Origin: Nocardia flavorosea
GTDB taxonomy: Bacteria > Actinomycetota > Actinomycetes > Mycobacteriales > Mycobacteriaceae
Assembly: GCF_015477805.1 (NCBI RefSeq)
Contig: NZ_JADLQL010000002.1
Span: forward strand, 124,001-188,000
Direction of reading: 5' to 3'
DNA length: 64,000 bases
This document shows, piece after piece, positions 1 to 8,973 of the stretch. Below the pieces are notes generated by a model. That model searched no databases. It saw only the letters and a list, made by a program, of their open reading frames with translations, and was not told the origin of the DNA. The position numbers were made by a program, and so were the translations under genes. How positions within the stretch are numbered: position 1 is the stretch's first letter; the number at the start of each line of letters is the position of its first letter.

Positions 1-526
1 GTACTCCCCCGCCGAAGTGGTGCATCCGGTGCGGGCCGCGGTGGCGGCGGGCGCGGAAACGGTGATCCTGACCAACGCCGCCGGTGGTATCGGGCCTGGC
101 CTGCGGGTCGGTGACGCGGTACTGGTGCGAGATCACATCAACCTCACCGGTACGACCGCCCTGACCGGGCCCACATTCGTCGATATGGTCAACGCTTGGG
201 ATCCCGAACTGCGTCACCTCGCCCGCCGGATCGACCCGGACCTCGCCGACGGCGTGTACGCCGGCCTCACCGGACCGCAGTACGAAACCCCCGCGGAAAT
301 TCGCATGCTGGCCACCATCGGGGCCGACCTGGTGGGGATGTCCACGGTGCTCGAGGCCATCGCGGCGCGCGCACTGGGCGCCCGGCTGCTCGGGATCTCG
401 CTGGTCACCAACCTGGCGGCCGGTGTCACCGGGGCTCCGCTGGCCCACGCCGAGGTGCTGGCCGAAGGACAGGCCGCCGCGCCCCGGCTGGGCAAACTGC
501 TGCGTGGAATGCTGGAGCAGTTGTAG
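1..526 (+). CDS. purine nucleoside phosphorylase (5'-truncated)
   Basis: This is the C-terminal part of a class II (trimeric) purine nucleoside phosphorylase, which splits purine (deoxy)nucleosides with phosphate into base and (deoxy)ribose-1-phosphate. The reading frame is open to the left edge, with the first whole codon at base 2, so the start lies outside the window. Family-typical stretches are visible: NAAGGI, the purine-site segment [12 protein letters not shown], and [12 protein letters not shown]. The stop overlaps by one base the GTG of the phosphohexomutase that follows, so the two are probably co-translated. The same pair (deoD-pmmB) occurs in M. tuberculosis, from recall. The enzyme supplies the phosphorylated pentose that the next gene may isomerise. 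Confidence 0.93.
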   Translation, partial: YSPAEVVHPVRAAVAAGAETVILTNAAGGIGPGLRVGDAVLVRDHINLTGTTALTGPTFVDMVNAWDPELRHLARRIDPDLADGVYAGLTGPQYETPAEIRMLATIGADLVGMSTVLEAIAARALGARLLGISLVTNLAAGVTGAPLAHAEVLAEGQAAAPRLGKLLRGMLEQL

Positions 527-2025
527 TGCTGACCTTCGGCACCGCGGGGTTGCGGGGCCCGCTGGGGCCGGGCCCGGACCGGATGAACGAAACCACCGTC
601 GCGCACGCGACCGCGGGCCTCGCGGCGTGGCTGCGGGACCGCTGTCTCGGCGGTGGGCAGGTGGTCGTCGGCCGCGACGCCCGGCACGGGTCGGCGGAGT
701 TCGCGGAGGTCACCGCCGAGGTACTGGCTGCGGCCGGTTTCCCGGTGGTCCGGCTACCCGAACCGTGGCCCACCCCGGTGACCGCGTTCGCCGTCCGTGA
801 GTTGGGCGCGGCGGCCGGCGTGCAGATCACCGCCTCGCACAATCCGCCCGCCGACAACGGCTACAAGGTGTACGTGGACGGGGGTGCGCAATTGCTCGCT
901 CCGGCCGATACCGAGATCGAACAGCGGATCGCGGCGGTGACCGAACCGATCGCGCGTACCCCGGTGGACGTATCCGGCGTTGATCTCTTCTCCCGCTATC
1001 TGACGCGAATCGCCCAACTGCCGCAGCTCATCGGCGGGCCGGGGGAACGCGCGGGTATCCGGATCGCGTTCACACCGCTGCACGGGGTGGGCGGCGCCAC
1101 GGTAGCGCAGGCACTCACCGCCGCCGGGTTCACCGATATCCACGCGGTGGCCGAACAGTTCACTCCGGACCCGGATTTTCCGACGGTCGCGTTCCCGAAC
1201 CCCGAGGAACCCGGCGCCGCCGATCTGTTGTTGCGCCTGGCCGAGCGGGTGGACGCCGATCTGGCCATCGCCCTCGACCCCGACGCGGACCGTTGTGCGC
1301 TGGGCGTGCCCACCCCCGAGGGCTGGCGGATGCTGCGCGGCGACGAAACCGGTGTGCTGCTGGCCGACGCTGTACTGCGCACCGCCCCGCCCGATGCGCT
1401 GGTGGCGACCACAATCGTTTCGTCGCGGTTGCTCGCCCGGCTGGCCGCCGAACGCGGTGCCCGCTATGCCGAAACCCTCACCGGTTTCAAATGGCTCGCC
1501 CGCGCGGGCGAGGGCTTGGTGTACGCGTACGAGGAGGCGCTCGGTCACTGTGTGGACCCGGCGGCCGTACGCGACAAGGACGGTATCTCCGCCGCGGTAC
1601 TGGCCGCCGACCTGGTGGCGCGGCTACGCGCCGGCGGCCGCACGCTACTCGGCGAACTCGACGATTACGCACTCCGTTTCGGGGTGCACGCCGGCGAGCA
1701 GGTCTCGCTGCGCCTGCCGGATCAGCGGGCCGCGGCGGCGGTGGTGAACACCCTGCGTACGACACCACCGCGCGAACTCGCCGGTACCGCGGTCGATTAC
1801 ACCGATATGGCGGAGTTGCGCGGCCGGATGCGCACGGACGCCCTGCTGTTCACCGGTGACGGCCTGCGGCTGGTGGTGCGGCCCTCGGGCACCGAACCCA
1901 AGCTCAAATGCTATCTGGAGGTGGTGCAGCCGGTTTCCTGCCGGGACGATCTGCCTGTCGCGAGAAATACAGCACAGCAGCGTCTTTCGGCCGCTGCCGC
2001 GTACTGCCGGACGCTGGCCGGCTGA
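526..2025 (+). CDS. pmmB: phosphomannomutase/phosphoglucomutase family enzyme
   Basis: This is an alpha-D-phosphohexomutase of about 499 residues. Three family signatures are present in order: the catalytic phosphoserine loop TASHNPPADNGYKVY, the metal-binding loop DPDADRC, and the C-terminal phosphate-binding loop RPSGTEPKLKCYLEV. The frame is open further upstream inside the nucleoside phosphorylase gene, but the GTG at 526 gives an N-terminus (LTFGTAGLRGPLGPGPDRMN) that matches the family start, and it overlaps the preceding stop by one base. Next to a nucleoside phosphorylase it could act on pentose-1-phosphates (phosphopentomutase role) as well as hexose phosphates. The sequence alone does not settle the substrate. 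Confidence 0.93.
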   Translation: MLTFGTAGLRGPLGPGPDRMNETTVAHATAGLAAWLRDRCLGGGQVVVGRDARHGSAEFAEVTAEVLAAAGFPVVRLPEPWPTPVTAFAVRELGAAAGVQITASHNPPADNGYKVYVDGGAQLLAPADTEIEQRIAAVTEPIARTPVDVSGVDLFSRYLTRIAQLPQLIGGPGERAGIRIAFTPLHGVGGATVAQALTAAGFTDIHAVAEQFTPDPDFPTVAFPNPEEPGAADLLLRLAERVDADLAIALDPDADRCALGVPTPEGWRMLRGDETGVLLADAVLRTAPPDALVATTIVSSRLLARLAAERGARYAETLTGFKWLARAGEGLVYAYEEALGHCVDPAAVRDKDGISAAVLAADLVARLRAGGRTLLGELDDYALRFGVHAGEQVSLRLPDQRAAAAVVNTLRTTPPRELAGTAVDYTDMAELRGRMRTDALLFTGDGLRLVVRPSGTEPKLKCYLEVVQPVSCRDDLPVARNTAQQRLSAAAAYCRTLAG

Positions 2026-2031
2026 TCGCGC

Positions 2032-2655
2032 TCAGCGCGGGCCGAACTGCCGGTCGCCGGCGTCGCCGAGCCCGGGCACGATGAATGCATCGGCGTCGAG
2101 CCGGTCGTCGATCACCGCGGTCACCAACCGCACGGGCAGGCCCGAACCGGCCAGCGCGGCGATTCCCTCGGGCGCCGAGACAACACATACCGCGGTGATA
2201 TCGGTGGCCCCGCGCCCGGCCAGAAGTTCCAGCGTATGCACCATCGAGCCGCCGGTCGCCAGCATCGGGTCCAGCACCATGACCGGTGTCGTGGACAGAT
2301 CCGCGGGCAGCGATTCCAGATAGGGCACGGGCTGGTGGGTCTGTTCGTCCCGGGCGAGCCCGACGAAACCCACCCTCGATTCCGGGATCATATTCGTGGC
2401 CGCCTCCACCATGCCCAGCCCGGCCCGCAGGACGGGAACCAGCAGCGGCGGGCGGGCCAAGCGCACACCGCGGGTGGCGATGACCGGTGTATTGATGTCG
2501 TAGTACTCGACCTGCGCATCGCGCAGCGCCTCGTAGACCAGCAGTCCGGACAGGTCGCGCAGGGCGGCCCGGAATGCGGAATCGGGGGTGCGTTCGTCGC
2601 GGAGCGTGGTCAGCAGGCTCGCCACGAGCGGATGATCCAGGGTGTGCGTACGCAT
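2032..2655 (-). CDS. upp: uracil phosphoribosyltransferase
   Basis: This 207-residue cytosolic enzyme makes UMP from uracil and PRPP. The PRPP-binding loop is seen as [14 protein letters not shown], and the uracil-binding C-terminal region ends in [14 protein letters not shown]. The length equals the usual Upp length when the ATG at 2655 is used; the frame runs on to 2844, but the added residues are not Upp-like. It converges on the phosphohexomutase gene with only six bases between the stops. Together with the neighbouring phosphorylases and the deaminases further right it belongs to nucleobase salvage. Confidence 0.95.
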   Translation of the reverse strand: MRTHTLDHPLVASLLTTLRDERTPDSAFRAALRDLSGLLVYEALRDAQVEYYDINTPVIATRGVRLARPPLLVPVLRAGLGMVEAATNMIPESRVGFVGLARDEQTHQPVPYLESLPADLSTTPVMVLDPMLATGGSMVHTLELLAGRGATDITAVCVVSAPEGIAALAGSGLPVRLVTAVIDDRLDADAFIVPGLGDAGDRQFGPR

Positions 2656-2812
2656 AGGGAAACGATAAGGTCGAACCCGCGCGCGCCTCGCCTGCCGTCG
2701 CGCCGGGGATTTCCGGATTTTCGATTTCGGTGGAACCGAGCGGGAAGCCGGTGCGTCGAATCCGGTAGATGACATACTCTGCCCGTTAACGAAGTCGATG
2801 GGGGAACCTCTG

Positions 2813-3127
2813 ATGGTGAACATCTCAGCCGATGCCGAGGGCATCGCGGCCTACGGCACCACCGCCGGGGTGATGGCCTCCGAGCTCGCGGCGGCCGGGG
2901 CCGGCGCATCGGGTGCCGCGCCGGCGATTCTGGGCCCGGTCTTCGGCTTGGTCGGCGGTGATTTCCTGGCCGCCTACGCCGCCGCGCACGCGGGCCATCT
3001 GGCGACGATCGGCCAGTTGTCGGCCGTCCTGGGCACCATGAGCGGAGCCGCGGGTGTGGCCGCCGTGAGTTACGCCGAGGCCGACACCAGCAATGCGGCC
3101 GCCCTGCGCGGTGCCGCCGGGGAGTGA
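2813..3127 (+). CDS. EspC-like type VII secretion-associated protein
   Basis: This is a small, Ala/Gly-rich, mostly helical protein of 104 residues resembling the EspC/DUF2580 family of ESX (type VII) secreted proteins. It carries no signal peptide. Near the C-terminus the sequence [11 protein letters not shown] contains a YxxxD motif, the established general secretion signal of ESX substrates. The ATG at 2813 is chosen because a purine-rich GGGGGAA precedes it; an upstream in-frame ATG at 2798 is less well placed. Its stop lies three bases before the GTG of the WXG/NlpC gene, so the two probably form an operon and may be co-secreted. Confidence 0.7.
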   Translation: MVNISADAEGIAAYGTTAGVMASELAAAGAGASGAAPAILGPVFGLVGGDFLAAYAAAHAGHLATIGQLSAVLGTMSGAAGVAAVSYAEADTSNAAALRGAAGE

Positions 3128-3130
3128 CCG

Positions 3131-4225
3131 GTGATCGATATCAGCGCGCTCGCCAAACCGATCCTCGATCTGCTCGCCGGTTTCGGCACCGGCGTGCTCG
3201 GCGCCGGTGGCCCGGGTGATTCGCTGCGGGCGGCGTCCACGGCGATCGATCAGGTCCATTCACTCGGCCGCACGAGCATCAATCAGATGAACACCGCGTG
3301 GGATGGTACCGGGGCGGACGCCGCGACCTCCAAAGCATTGCGGGTGCAGACCTCCGCCGCGAGCATCTCCGACCGCGGCAACGAGATGGCCACGGTGATG
3401 GGTCAGGCGGCCGCCCATGTCGAGACCGGCAACAAGGATCTCACCGCCATCGCGCAATCGTTCGTGAACAACGCCTCCGCCATGGCCCCCGCCCTGGGCA
3501 CCCCGGCCGGGTTGACACTGCTGGTCGGGTCCGCGATCGACCATCTGGGGCAGGCATTGGGGGTGGTGGGCCGGGTGCAGAACGAACTGCAGACCCATAC
3601 CGCCTCGATGAACGAGCTCGCCCCACCGCCGCCCACTCCGCCGGCCGCGAACGCCGCCCCGGTGGCCGGTCAGGCGATATCCACGGTGACCTCGGGGCTC
3701 AGCAGTGTCGCCGGAGTGGCCGGCACGGTGATGAGTACCGCGATGTCGAGTCCTAGCGGCAGCACCACCACGACGAGCGCCGGAACACCGGGGAAGACCA
3801 CCACTTCCGCCGGCACCACGTCCGGCGAGGGTGTCGAGATCACCCTGCCCGACGGCAGTGTCGTGGAGGCGCCGAACGAGAAGGCGGCCACCGCGGTGAA
3901 ATCCGCGCTCGGTTGCGTCGGCACGCCGTATGTCTGGGGCGGAAACACACCGGGCGCCGGCCTGGACTGCAGCGGTCTGACGAAATACGCGTACGGCGAA
4001 GCAGGCGTGGAGATTCCGCGCCTCGCCCACGAACAGGCCAACGGCGCCACCCCGGTCTCCCCCGGCGACCTCATGCCCGGAGATCTGGCGGTCTGGGACG
4101 GCCATGTGGCCATGGTCATCGGCAACGGCCAGCTCGTCGAGGCCGGGGATCCGGTACAGGTCGGCGCCATCCGCACCGAGAACAGCGGGATGGAATTCTA
4201 CGGGTTCTACCGGCCGACGGAATGA
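3131..4225 (+). CDS. WXG-domain protein with C-terminal NlpC/P60 endopeptidase
   Basis: This 364-residue protein has two parts. Residues 1-165 are helical and contain a WDG turn (MNTAWDGTGADAA), like the WXG100 hairpin of ESX substrates. Residues 170-230 are a Pro/Thr/Ser/Gly linker. The last 115 residues form an NlpC/P60 fold with the catalytic Cys in GLDCSGLTKYAYG and the His in WDGHVAMVIG, as in RipA/RipB-type D,L-endopeptidases that cut peptidoglycan stem peptides. There is no Sec signal peptide, so export through an ESX system is the likely route. It follows the EspC-like gene by three bases. A role in opening the wall for secretion or in cell separation is inferred. Confidence 0.8.
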   Translation: MIDISALAKPILDLLAGFGTGVLGAGGPGDSLRAASTAIDQVHSLGRTSINQMNTAWDGTGADAATSKALRVQTSAASISDRGNEMATVMGQAAAHVETGNKDLTAIAQSFVNNASAMAPALGTPAGLTLLVGSAIDHLGQALGVVGRVQNELQTHTASMNELAPPPPTPPAANAAPVAGQAISTVTSGLSSVAGVAGTVMSTAMSSPSGSTTTTSAGTPGKTTTSAGTTSGEGVEITLPDGSVVEAPNEKAATAVKSALGCVGTPYVWGGNTPGAGLDCSGLTKYAYGEAGVEIPRLAHEQANGATPVSPGDLMPGDLAVWDGHVAMVIGNGQLVEAGDPVQVGAIRTENSGMEFYGFYRPTE

Positions 4226-4288
4226 GTCGGCCACACGTCAGCCTGCCCCGGATGGGCGGATATCGGATCATGACGACTGGACAGAAGT

Positions 4289-4639
4289 ATGAGTGAGCAG
4301 CAGGTTCCCGAGATACCGAACGTCACCGTGGCCGGGAGCAGGAACCGTTCCGGCACATTGTCGGTACGCGCCACCGATCAAGGCATGCCGGTGGAGATCA
4401 AATTCGAGCGCAGCGAATACCGTTACGGCGCGCAGGCACTCGCCGACGAGATTCTGCGGCTGACCAAACGCTCGACGATCGCGGCGAAGGCGAAACGCCG
4501 GGAACTGCTGGCCGAGAACGGAATGCCGGCGGAGGTCCTGGACCAGCTCGGCTTGCCGACCCGGCAGCAGGCAGTCGACGAACTGGATCGGATGGACGAC
4601 GCCGACACCGGGCCGACGAGCTGGATGCGGCCGGTATGA
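4289..4639 (+). CDS. uncharacterised protein in the ESX-associated set
   Basis: I do not recognise this 116-residue protein with certainty. It is hydrophilic, has no signal peptide or membrane segment, and starts with a short beta-rich stretch (GTLSVRATDQGMPVEIKF) followed by a charged helix (AKAKRRELLAENGM). This layout faintly resembles the YbaB/EbfC fold of the next gene, and YbaB-like proteins are common accessories in ESX loci (EspL type). It sits between the NlpC/P60 gene and the YbaB-like gene on the same strand, so a chaperone or regulatory role in that set is an inference. Confidence 0.55.
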   Translation: MSEQQVPEIPNVTVAGSRNRSGTLSVRATDQGMPVEIKFERSEYRYGAQALADEILRLTKRSTIAAKAKRRELLAENGMPAEVLDQLGLPTRQQAVDELDRMDDADTGPTSWMRPV

Positions 4640-4709
4640 GCCGCCGCGAACAACCGGTCGCGGCGAACCACCACGGCGCGGTACCGCGGGGATCCAGGAG
4701 GGATGGAGT

Positions 4710-5057
4710 ATGAGCGCGGAAATGGACGCCCTGGTCGCGGGTGCCACCCAGAAACTGGAGGCGCTCGAAGCGGCGCTGTACGGGCTGAAACAGATCCGGG
4801 GCCGGTTCACCACCGAGGACGGACTGGTGAGCGCGGAGATCGACAGCGACGGCGCACTGGTGGCCTTACAACTCGCCGAGGGGGTGACCTCGCTCCCGCC
4901 CGCCGAAGCCGCGCAGTTGATCCTGTCGGCCTGCCGCCAGGCGGCCGAGGATGCCGGGGGCCGGCGCTCGGAGGTCGTTGCCGCGCTGAACGAATCGTTC
5001 GCGCCGGCTGCGCAGGCGGCGGCGCAACCGGCCGGTGGAGAACCCGGTAACTCCTGA
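4710..5057 (+). CDS. YbaB/EbfC family protein (EspL-like)
   Basis: This is a 115-residue small protein with the YbaB/EbfC pattern: an N-terminal helix with heptad-like spacing (VAGATQKLEALEAALYGLKQ), a central beta segment (GLVSAEIDSDGALVALQL) and a second helix. Free-standing YbaB proteins bind DNA; the copies inside actinobacterial ESX clusters (EspL group) are secretion accessories. A strong ribosome site, AGGAGGGATGGAGT, precedes the ATG. The upstream T7SS-like genes on the same strand suggest the accessory role rather than nucleoid binding. The C-terminal 20 residues are Ala/Gln-rich and probably disordered. Confidence 0.65.
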   Translation: MSAEMDALVAGATQKLEALEAALYGLKQIRGRFTTEDGLVSAEIDSDGALVALQLAEGVTSLPPAEAAQLILSACRQAAEDAGGRRSEVVAALNESFAPAAQAAAQPAGGEPGNS

Positions 5058-5231
5058 TCACGGCGGGTCGCCGGCGTGTTCGGCAGGTGTCGTGGCGAGC
5101 GTACGGTGCCGCCGGGTGTACCTCGGCGTATGCTCCGGTCGTGCACCGCACGGGGAACGTTCACCTTCCGCTCCGGCTGTGGTCGGCCCAGGGGTGGGCC
5201 CGGCCCGGCTCTACCTATTAGGCTTCCGCGT

Positions 5232-6482
5232 ATGGCTTCTGGAGACATCGTCCCGATCGAGCTCGGTCTGACCGACGGCGATCTCGTCACCCTCTGGGCA
5301 CCGCGCTGGCGTGACGGGGATGACGAATGGGAAGCGTTCCTAGGACACGAGGACTCCCTCTACGGCTTCGAATCCGTGGCCGAACTGGCGGCCTTCATCC
5401 GGACCGATTCCGATAACGACCTGGTCGACCATCCGGCCTGGAAAGTTGTCGCCGGTCTATCGGCCGCGGAACTGGAGCCCGAGGACAACTATTCCTTCGA
5501 TCTGGTCGGGGTGCCGGAGCTGGCCGCCGGGGATCCGGATGTGGATACCGTCGCCGAACTCGAGGACACGCTGGCCATGGTCCGCAATATCGGCGAGGTC
5601 TGCGAACTCGAAACGGTGACGAAGTTCTTCGCCACGCAGCCCGCGCTCGGTGCGCTGGCCGGCGGCACCGGGATGTTCGCAGGCCGCGAGGGCCTGGAAC
5701 TGTGGGACCGGATCGGCGCCGCAGTGGCCAAGAACTGGGACGATGTGCTGGATTCGATCGATTCGGTGATGCATGTACCGGCCGTGGACGCCGAAGCGGT
5801 GGCGCTGGCCGAGGCAGAACTGCTGGCCGCCGAGGAGAACGAGGTCGACGCCGACGATGTCGCCGATACCGATGACGACAGCGATATCGAACCGGTCGAT
5901 CTGAATGCCGACGACGAGAATGACGACGAGGATCTCACTTTCTGGGAGGAGGTCGGGATCGACCCGGTCAAGATCGTCACCTCGGATGCGGAATACTTCA
6001 CGCTGCGCTGCTATCTCGACGACGAGCCGATTTTCCTCGGGGCCAGGAAATCCATTTCCGTATTCGGCAGCGAACGCGCCCTGGCCCGCTATCTCGCCGA
6101 TGATCACGAACACGATCTGGCCCGCGTGAGCACCTTCGCCGAGGTGCAGACCGCAGCGGTGGACGGCTCGCTGGAGGTCGAGGTCACCGACGAGAACGTG
6201 TACGTCCTGCCCGGCCTGGCCGACGATCTGTCCGAGGGACCCGAAGCGGTGGATACCGAGCAGCTGGATCTGGTGCTGGAGTTGTTCACCGACGCCGCCG
6301 ATTACGCCGAGGACGACGCGGTGGAGCAGGCACTGGCGAAATCGACTCCGCTCGGCTGGTACGTCTCCTATCTGCTGAACCCGGACCCGACCCGGATGGC
6401 GCCGAATCCGCCGTTCGATGCCGAGGCCAAGGCTTGGCGCGAACTGGAACGTATTTTCGAATCCCGGCTGTCTCCGCGCTGA
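5232..6482 (+). CDS. conserved acidic protein (Rv3311-like)
   Basis: This is a soluble protein of 416 residues, very rich in Asp and Glu, with an extreme acidic tract around residues 195-240 (runs such as DADDVADTDDDSDIEPVD). It has no membrane segment or signal peptide. By size and position beside upp it corresponds to the conserved actinobacterial protein Rv3311 of M. tuberculosis, whose function I do not know. The ATG at 5232 (MASGDIVPIELGLTDGD) is preferred, because the open frame upstream to 5076 is Arg/Pro-rich and unlike the body. It is transcribed alone, with intergenic DNA on both sides. Confidence 0.8.
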   Translation: MASGDIVPIELGLTDGDLVTLWAPRWRDGDDEWEAFLGHEDSLYGFESVAELAAFIRTDSDNDLVDHPAWKVVAGLSAAELEPEDNYSFDLVGVPELAAGDPDVDTVAELEDTLAMVRNIGEVCELETVTKFFATQPALGALAGGTGMFAGREGLELWDRIGAAVAKNWDDVLDSIDSVMHVPAVDAEAVALAEAELLAAEENEVDADDVADTDDDSDIEPVDLNADDENDDEDLTFWEEVGIDPVKIVTSDAEYFTLRCYLDDEPIFLGARKSISVFGSERALARYLADDHEHDLARVSTFAEVQTAAVDGSLEVEVTDENVYVLPGLADDLSEGPEAVDTEQLDLVLELFTDAADYAEDDAVEQALAKSTPLGWYVSYLLNPDPTRMAPNPPFDAEAKAWRELERIFESRLSPR

Positions 6483-6663
6483 ATCCGCCCGGTTCGCGGG
6501 CCGGTAGGTCTCGATGTGGACACACGCCGGATCATTCGGGCGATAAACCGGCACGGACTCGGCAAACTGACTGGCCAGCGGTGTTCGTCGTCGCGCAGCC
6601 CCGGCCGGTGCTCCGTCCGGGGGCGGCTGCACCGCCACGGCAGTGATGTACGAAGGAGGACGC

Positions 6664-6861
6664 ATGCCGACAGTGCGGATCGATCTGGATCAAGATCTGC
6701 TGGCGGCCGCCGGCGCAATCATGGGCACCGGGACCGACAAGGCCACCATCCACGAGGCGCTGCGCCGGATCGTGGTTCATGAACGGCAGCTGCGGCATTT
6801 CGAGCGGCTCGCGGCCTCGGCGCTGAACCGGTCACCGCTGCCCGCGACCATCGACGGCTGA
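6664..6861 (+). CDS. VapB-like antitoxin (orphan)
   Basis: This 65-residue protein has a ribbon-helix-helix start (MPTVRIDLDQDLLAAAGAIM) followed by TDKATIHEALRRIVVHERQ, the usual VapB antitoxin layout. Such proteins bind their own operator and neutralise a PIN-domain RNase encoded just downstream. Here no PIN protein follows: the next gene is radC. The ATG at 6664 is fixed by GGAGGACGC immediately upstream. It may therefore be a solitary regulator or the remnant of a lost VapBC pair. Confidence 0.75.
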   Translation: MPTVRIDLDQDLLAAAGAIMGTGTDKATIHEALRRIVVHERQLRHFERLAASALNRSPLPATIDG

Positions 6862-6940
6862 TAACTCGATCGGCAACCGTCGCGGGAACTGTCGGTGATC
6901 GCTGGCATTATCCGGGCATACGGAGTCCGGAGGGGGAATC

Positions 6941-7624
6941 ATGTCGGTACCGATCACCGCGCTGCCCATCGACCAGCGGCCCCGGGAGCGGCTGTACGCA
7001 TTGGGCCCGCAGGCACTGAGCGACGGCGAACTACTGGCGATACTGCTCGGTCAGGGCAGACGCGGGGCGAGCGCGGTGGAACTGGCCTTCGCCCTGCTCA
7101 CCGAATTCGGCGGGGTAACCGGTTTGTCCTCGGCGCGCCCCGAGGAACTCGCCCGCCTCGGGGGTGTGGGCACCGCCAAGGCCGCGGCGATCATTGCCGC
7201 CTTCCACCTCGCCGCCCGCGCCCGTCTCGGCCCGGCACCCGCGGTACCGCTGTTACGCGCCGCGGATGTTGCGCGGGCGGCCGCTCCACTGTTCGCCGGG
7301 GCACGGGTTGAGCGCCTGCTGGTGCTGGTCTGCGATACGCGCAACCGGTTGCGGCGGTCGGTGTTCGTGGCCGAGGGCGCGATCGACGAGGTCGCGGTGC
7401 CGGTGCGCGAAATCCTCAACACCGTGCTACGGCACGACGGCCGCGCCTTCGCCCTCGTACACAACCACCCCTCCGGCGACCCCGCCCCCAGCCTCGACGA
7501 CCGGCGCGCCACCAGCGTGCTGGCCGTCGCGGCGCATACCGTCGGCCTGCGTTTCCTGGACCATGTGGTGCTCGCCGGGGAGGAGTGGCGCTGCGCCGCA
7601 CCACTCGAGGAGCCGGACCTTTGA
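6941..7624 (+). CDS. radC: RadC/JAB-domain protein
   Basis: This is a 227-residue RadC-family protein. An N-terminal helix-hairpin-helix is seen at LARLGGVGTAKAAAI, followed by a JAB/MPN metal-binding domain with the signature HNHPSGDPAPSLDD. Its cellular role is unclear despite the historic DNA-repair name. The ATG follows a GGAGGGGGAATC ribosome site. It is transcribed alone and converges on the metal-transporter operon. RadC is often encoded beside mobile or toxin-antitoxin genes, and here the orphan VapB-like gene lies 80 bases upstream. Confidence 0.9.
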   Translation: MSVPITALPIDQRPRERLYALGPQALSDGELLAILLGQGRRGASAVELAFALLTEFGGVTGLSSARPEELARLGGVGTAKAAAIIAAFHLAARARLGPAPAVPLLRAADVARAAAPLFAGARVERLLVLVCDTRNRLRRSVFVAEGAIDEVAVPVREILNTVLRHDGRAFALVHNHPSGDPAPSLDDRRATSVLAVAAHTVGLRFLDHVVLAGEEWRCAAPLEEPDL

Positions 7625-8018
7625 CCGCGGCCGAATAGTCCGATACCGGCGCATCGAACAGAACGCCTATAGCGGTGACCGGCGCGTGTGTGGCATGCAC
7701 GCCGCCGATCACCGGCGACCGCCGCCGGACTTCCCGTGATTCACGATGGCTGTGCCGACGTCGAAGATAAGCACCGTGTTACCGGTGTCGTGGAATCGGC
7801 AGCGCGGGGCCGATCGGCAGGCGCCCCTGCACGGACCAGCGGCACCAACACCTGGGCCACAGCCCTGAACGCCCGGGTCCCCGGGAGCTCGCGGCCGTGG
7901 GCACCGTATGACGGAATCGGCAGCCGGGCACTCGGGGTACACCGAACGGCTCGGGCGTTGCGTGTGATGGCCAACCTCATGGCGCACCGGAGCCCCGCCC
8001 CGGCGGCCGGTCACGCGT
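7625..8018. other. gene-free interval between radC and the metal-transporter permease
   Basis: About 390 bases lie between convergent genes. No open frame here has recognisable protein character. A weak hairpin-capable sequence, CACCG-TGTTAC-CGGTG, occurs near 7775 and could serve as a bidirectional stop, but it lacks a T-run. I see no RNA gene. Confidence 0.4.
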
Positions 8019-8936
8019 TCAACCAGGCAGGGCAGACGTGTCGTCGGCGATCGCCGACGGACGACTGTCGCGGGCGCGGCGTCGCGCGGTGACCAGGCGG
8101 GAGCCGATGAGTCCCTGCCGGGGCGCGAACAGATAGATCGCGGTGAACACGGTGCCCTGCGCGAGGACCATCGTCGCCCCGGGCGCGGTATCGGCGTAGT
8201 AGCTCACGTAGAGACCGGTGAGGGCGCAGATCGCCGAGATGGACGGGGCCAGTATCAGCATCCGGCCGAAGCGATCGGTGAGCAGGTAGGCGGTGGCGCC
8301 CGGGATGATCAGCATGGCCACCACCAGGACCACACCGACGGCCTGCAACGCGACGACCGCGGTCAGCGCGAGCAGCCCGAGCAGTGTCGCGCCTAGTACG
8401 CGCGGGTTCAGGCCGATCGCGTAGGCGTGGATGCGGTCGAAGGCGTACAGCGTGAAATCGCGCCGTTTGAGTACGAGCACCACGAAGACGAATGCGGCCA
8501 GCACCACGATCTGCAGCAACTCGTCCGGACCGACACCGAGGATGTTGCCGAAGATGATGTGGTTGAGGTCGGTATCGCTGGGCGTGACCGAGATCAGTAC
8601 CAGGCCGAAGGCGAACAGGGTGGTGAACACGATGCCGATGGCGGCGTCTTCTTTCACCCGGCTGGTATCGCGGACCAGGCCGATCAACGCTACGGCCAGG
8701 AAGCCGAAGATCACCGCGCCGACGGCGAACGGCATCCCCGCGATATAGGCCAGCACCACCCCGGGCAGTACGGCGTGCGAGACCGCGTCTCCCATGAGGG
8801 ACCAGCCGACGAGTACCAGCCAGCACGAGAGCAGGCCGCAGACGATCGCGGCGACGAGGCTGGTGATCAGCGCGCGGACCATGAAGGCGTACCGCAGGGG
8901 TTCGATCAGGAATTCGGCAATATCCATGACACTCAC
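8019..8936 (-). CDS. metal ABC transporter permease (MntB/ZnuB/SitC family)
   Basis: This 305-residue integral membrane protein has eight or nine hydrophobic segments and the ABC-3 signature region LVGWSLMGDAVSHAVLPGV. It is the channel of an Mn(II)/Zn(II) importer encoded with the ATPase and binding protein upstream. It starts at a GTG (8936); an in-frame ATG at 8927 (MDIAEFLIEPLRYAFM) is equally plausible. The last 25 residues (RRRARDSRPSAIADDTS) are a cytoplasmic polar tail. The start lies 37 bases after the ATPase stop, in line with one operon. Confidence 0.9.
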   Translation of the reverse strand: MSVMDIAEFLIEPLRYAFMVRALITSLVAAIVCGLLSCWLVLVGWSLMGDAVSHAVLPGVVLAYIAGMPFAVGAVIFGFLAVALIGLVRDTSRVKEDAAIGIVFTTLFAFGLVLISVTPSDTDLNHIIFGNILGVGPDELLQIVVLAAFVFVVLVLKRRDFTLYAFDRIHAYAIGLNPRVLGATLLGLLALTAVVALQAVGVVLVVAMLIIPGATAYLLTDRFGRMLILAPSISAICALTGLYVSYYADTAPGATMVLAQGTVFTAIYLFAPRQGLIGSRLVTARRRARDSRPSAIADDTSALPG

Positions 8937-8973
8937 CTGATTGCTCCGAGGAAGCCGTCGGCCCGGGCGGAAG

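Noticed and set aside
7688..8092. open frames in the radC-mntB gap
   Set aside because: Sequence is Arg/Pro/Ala-rich low complexity, overlaps the permease 3' end, and lacks a ribosome site or family resemblance.
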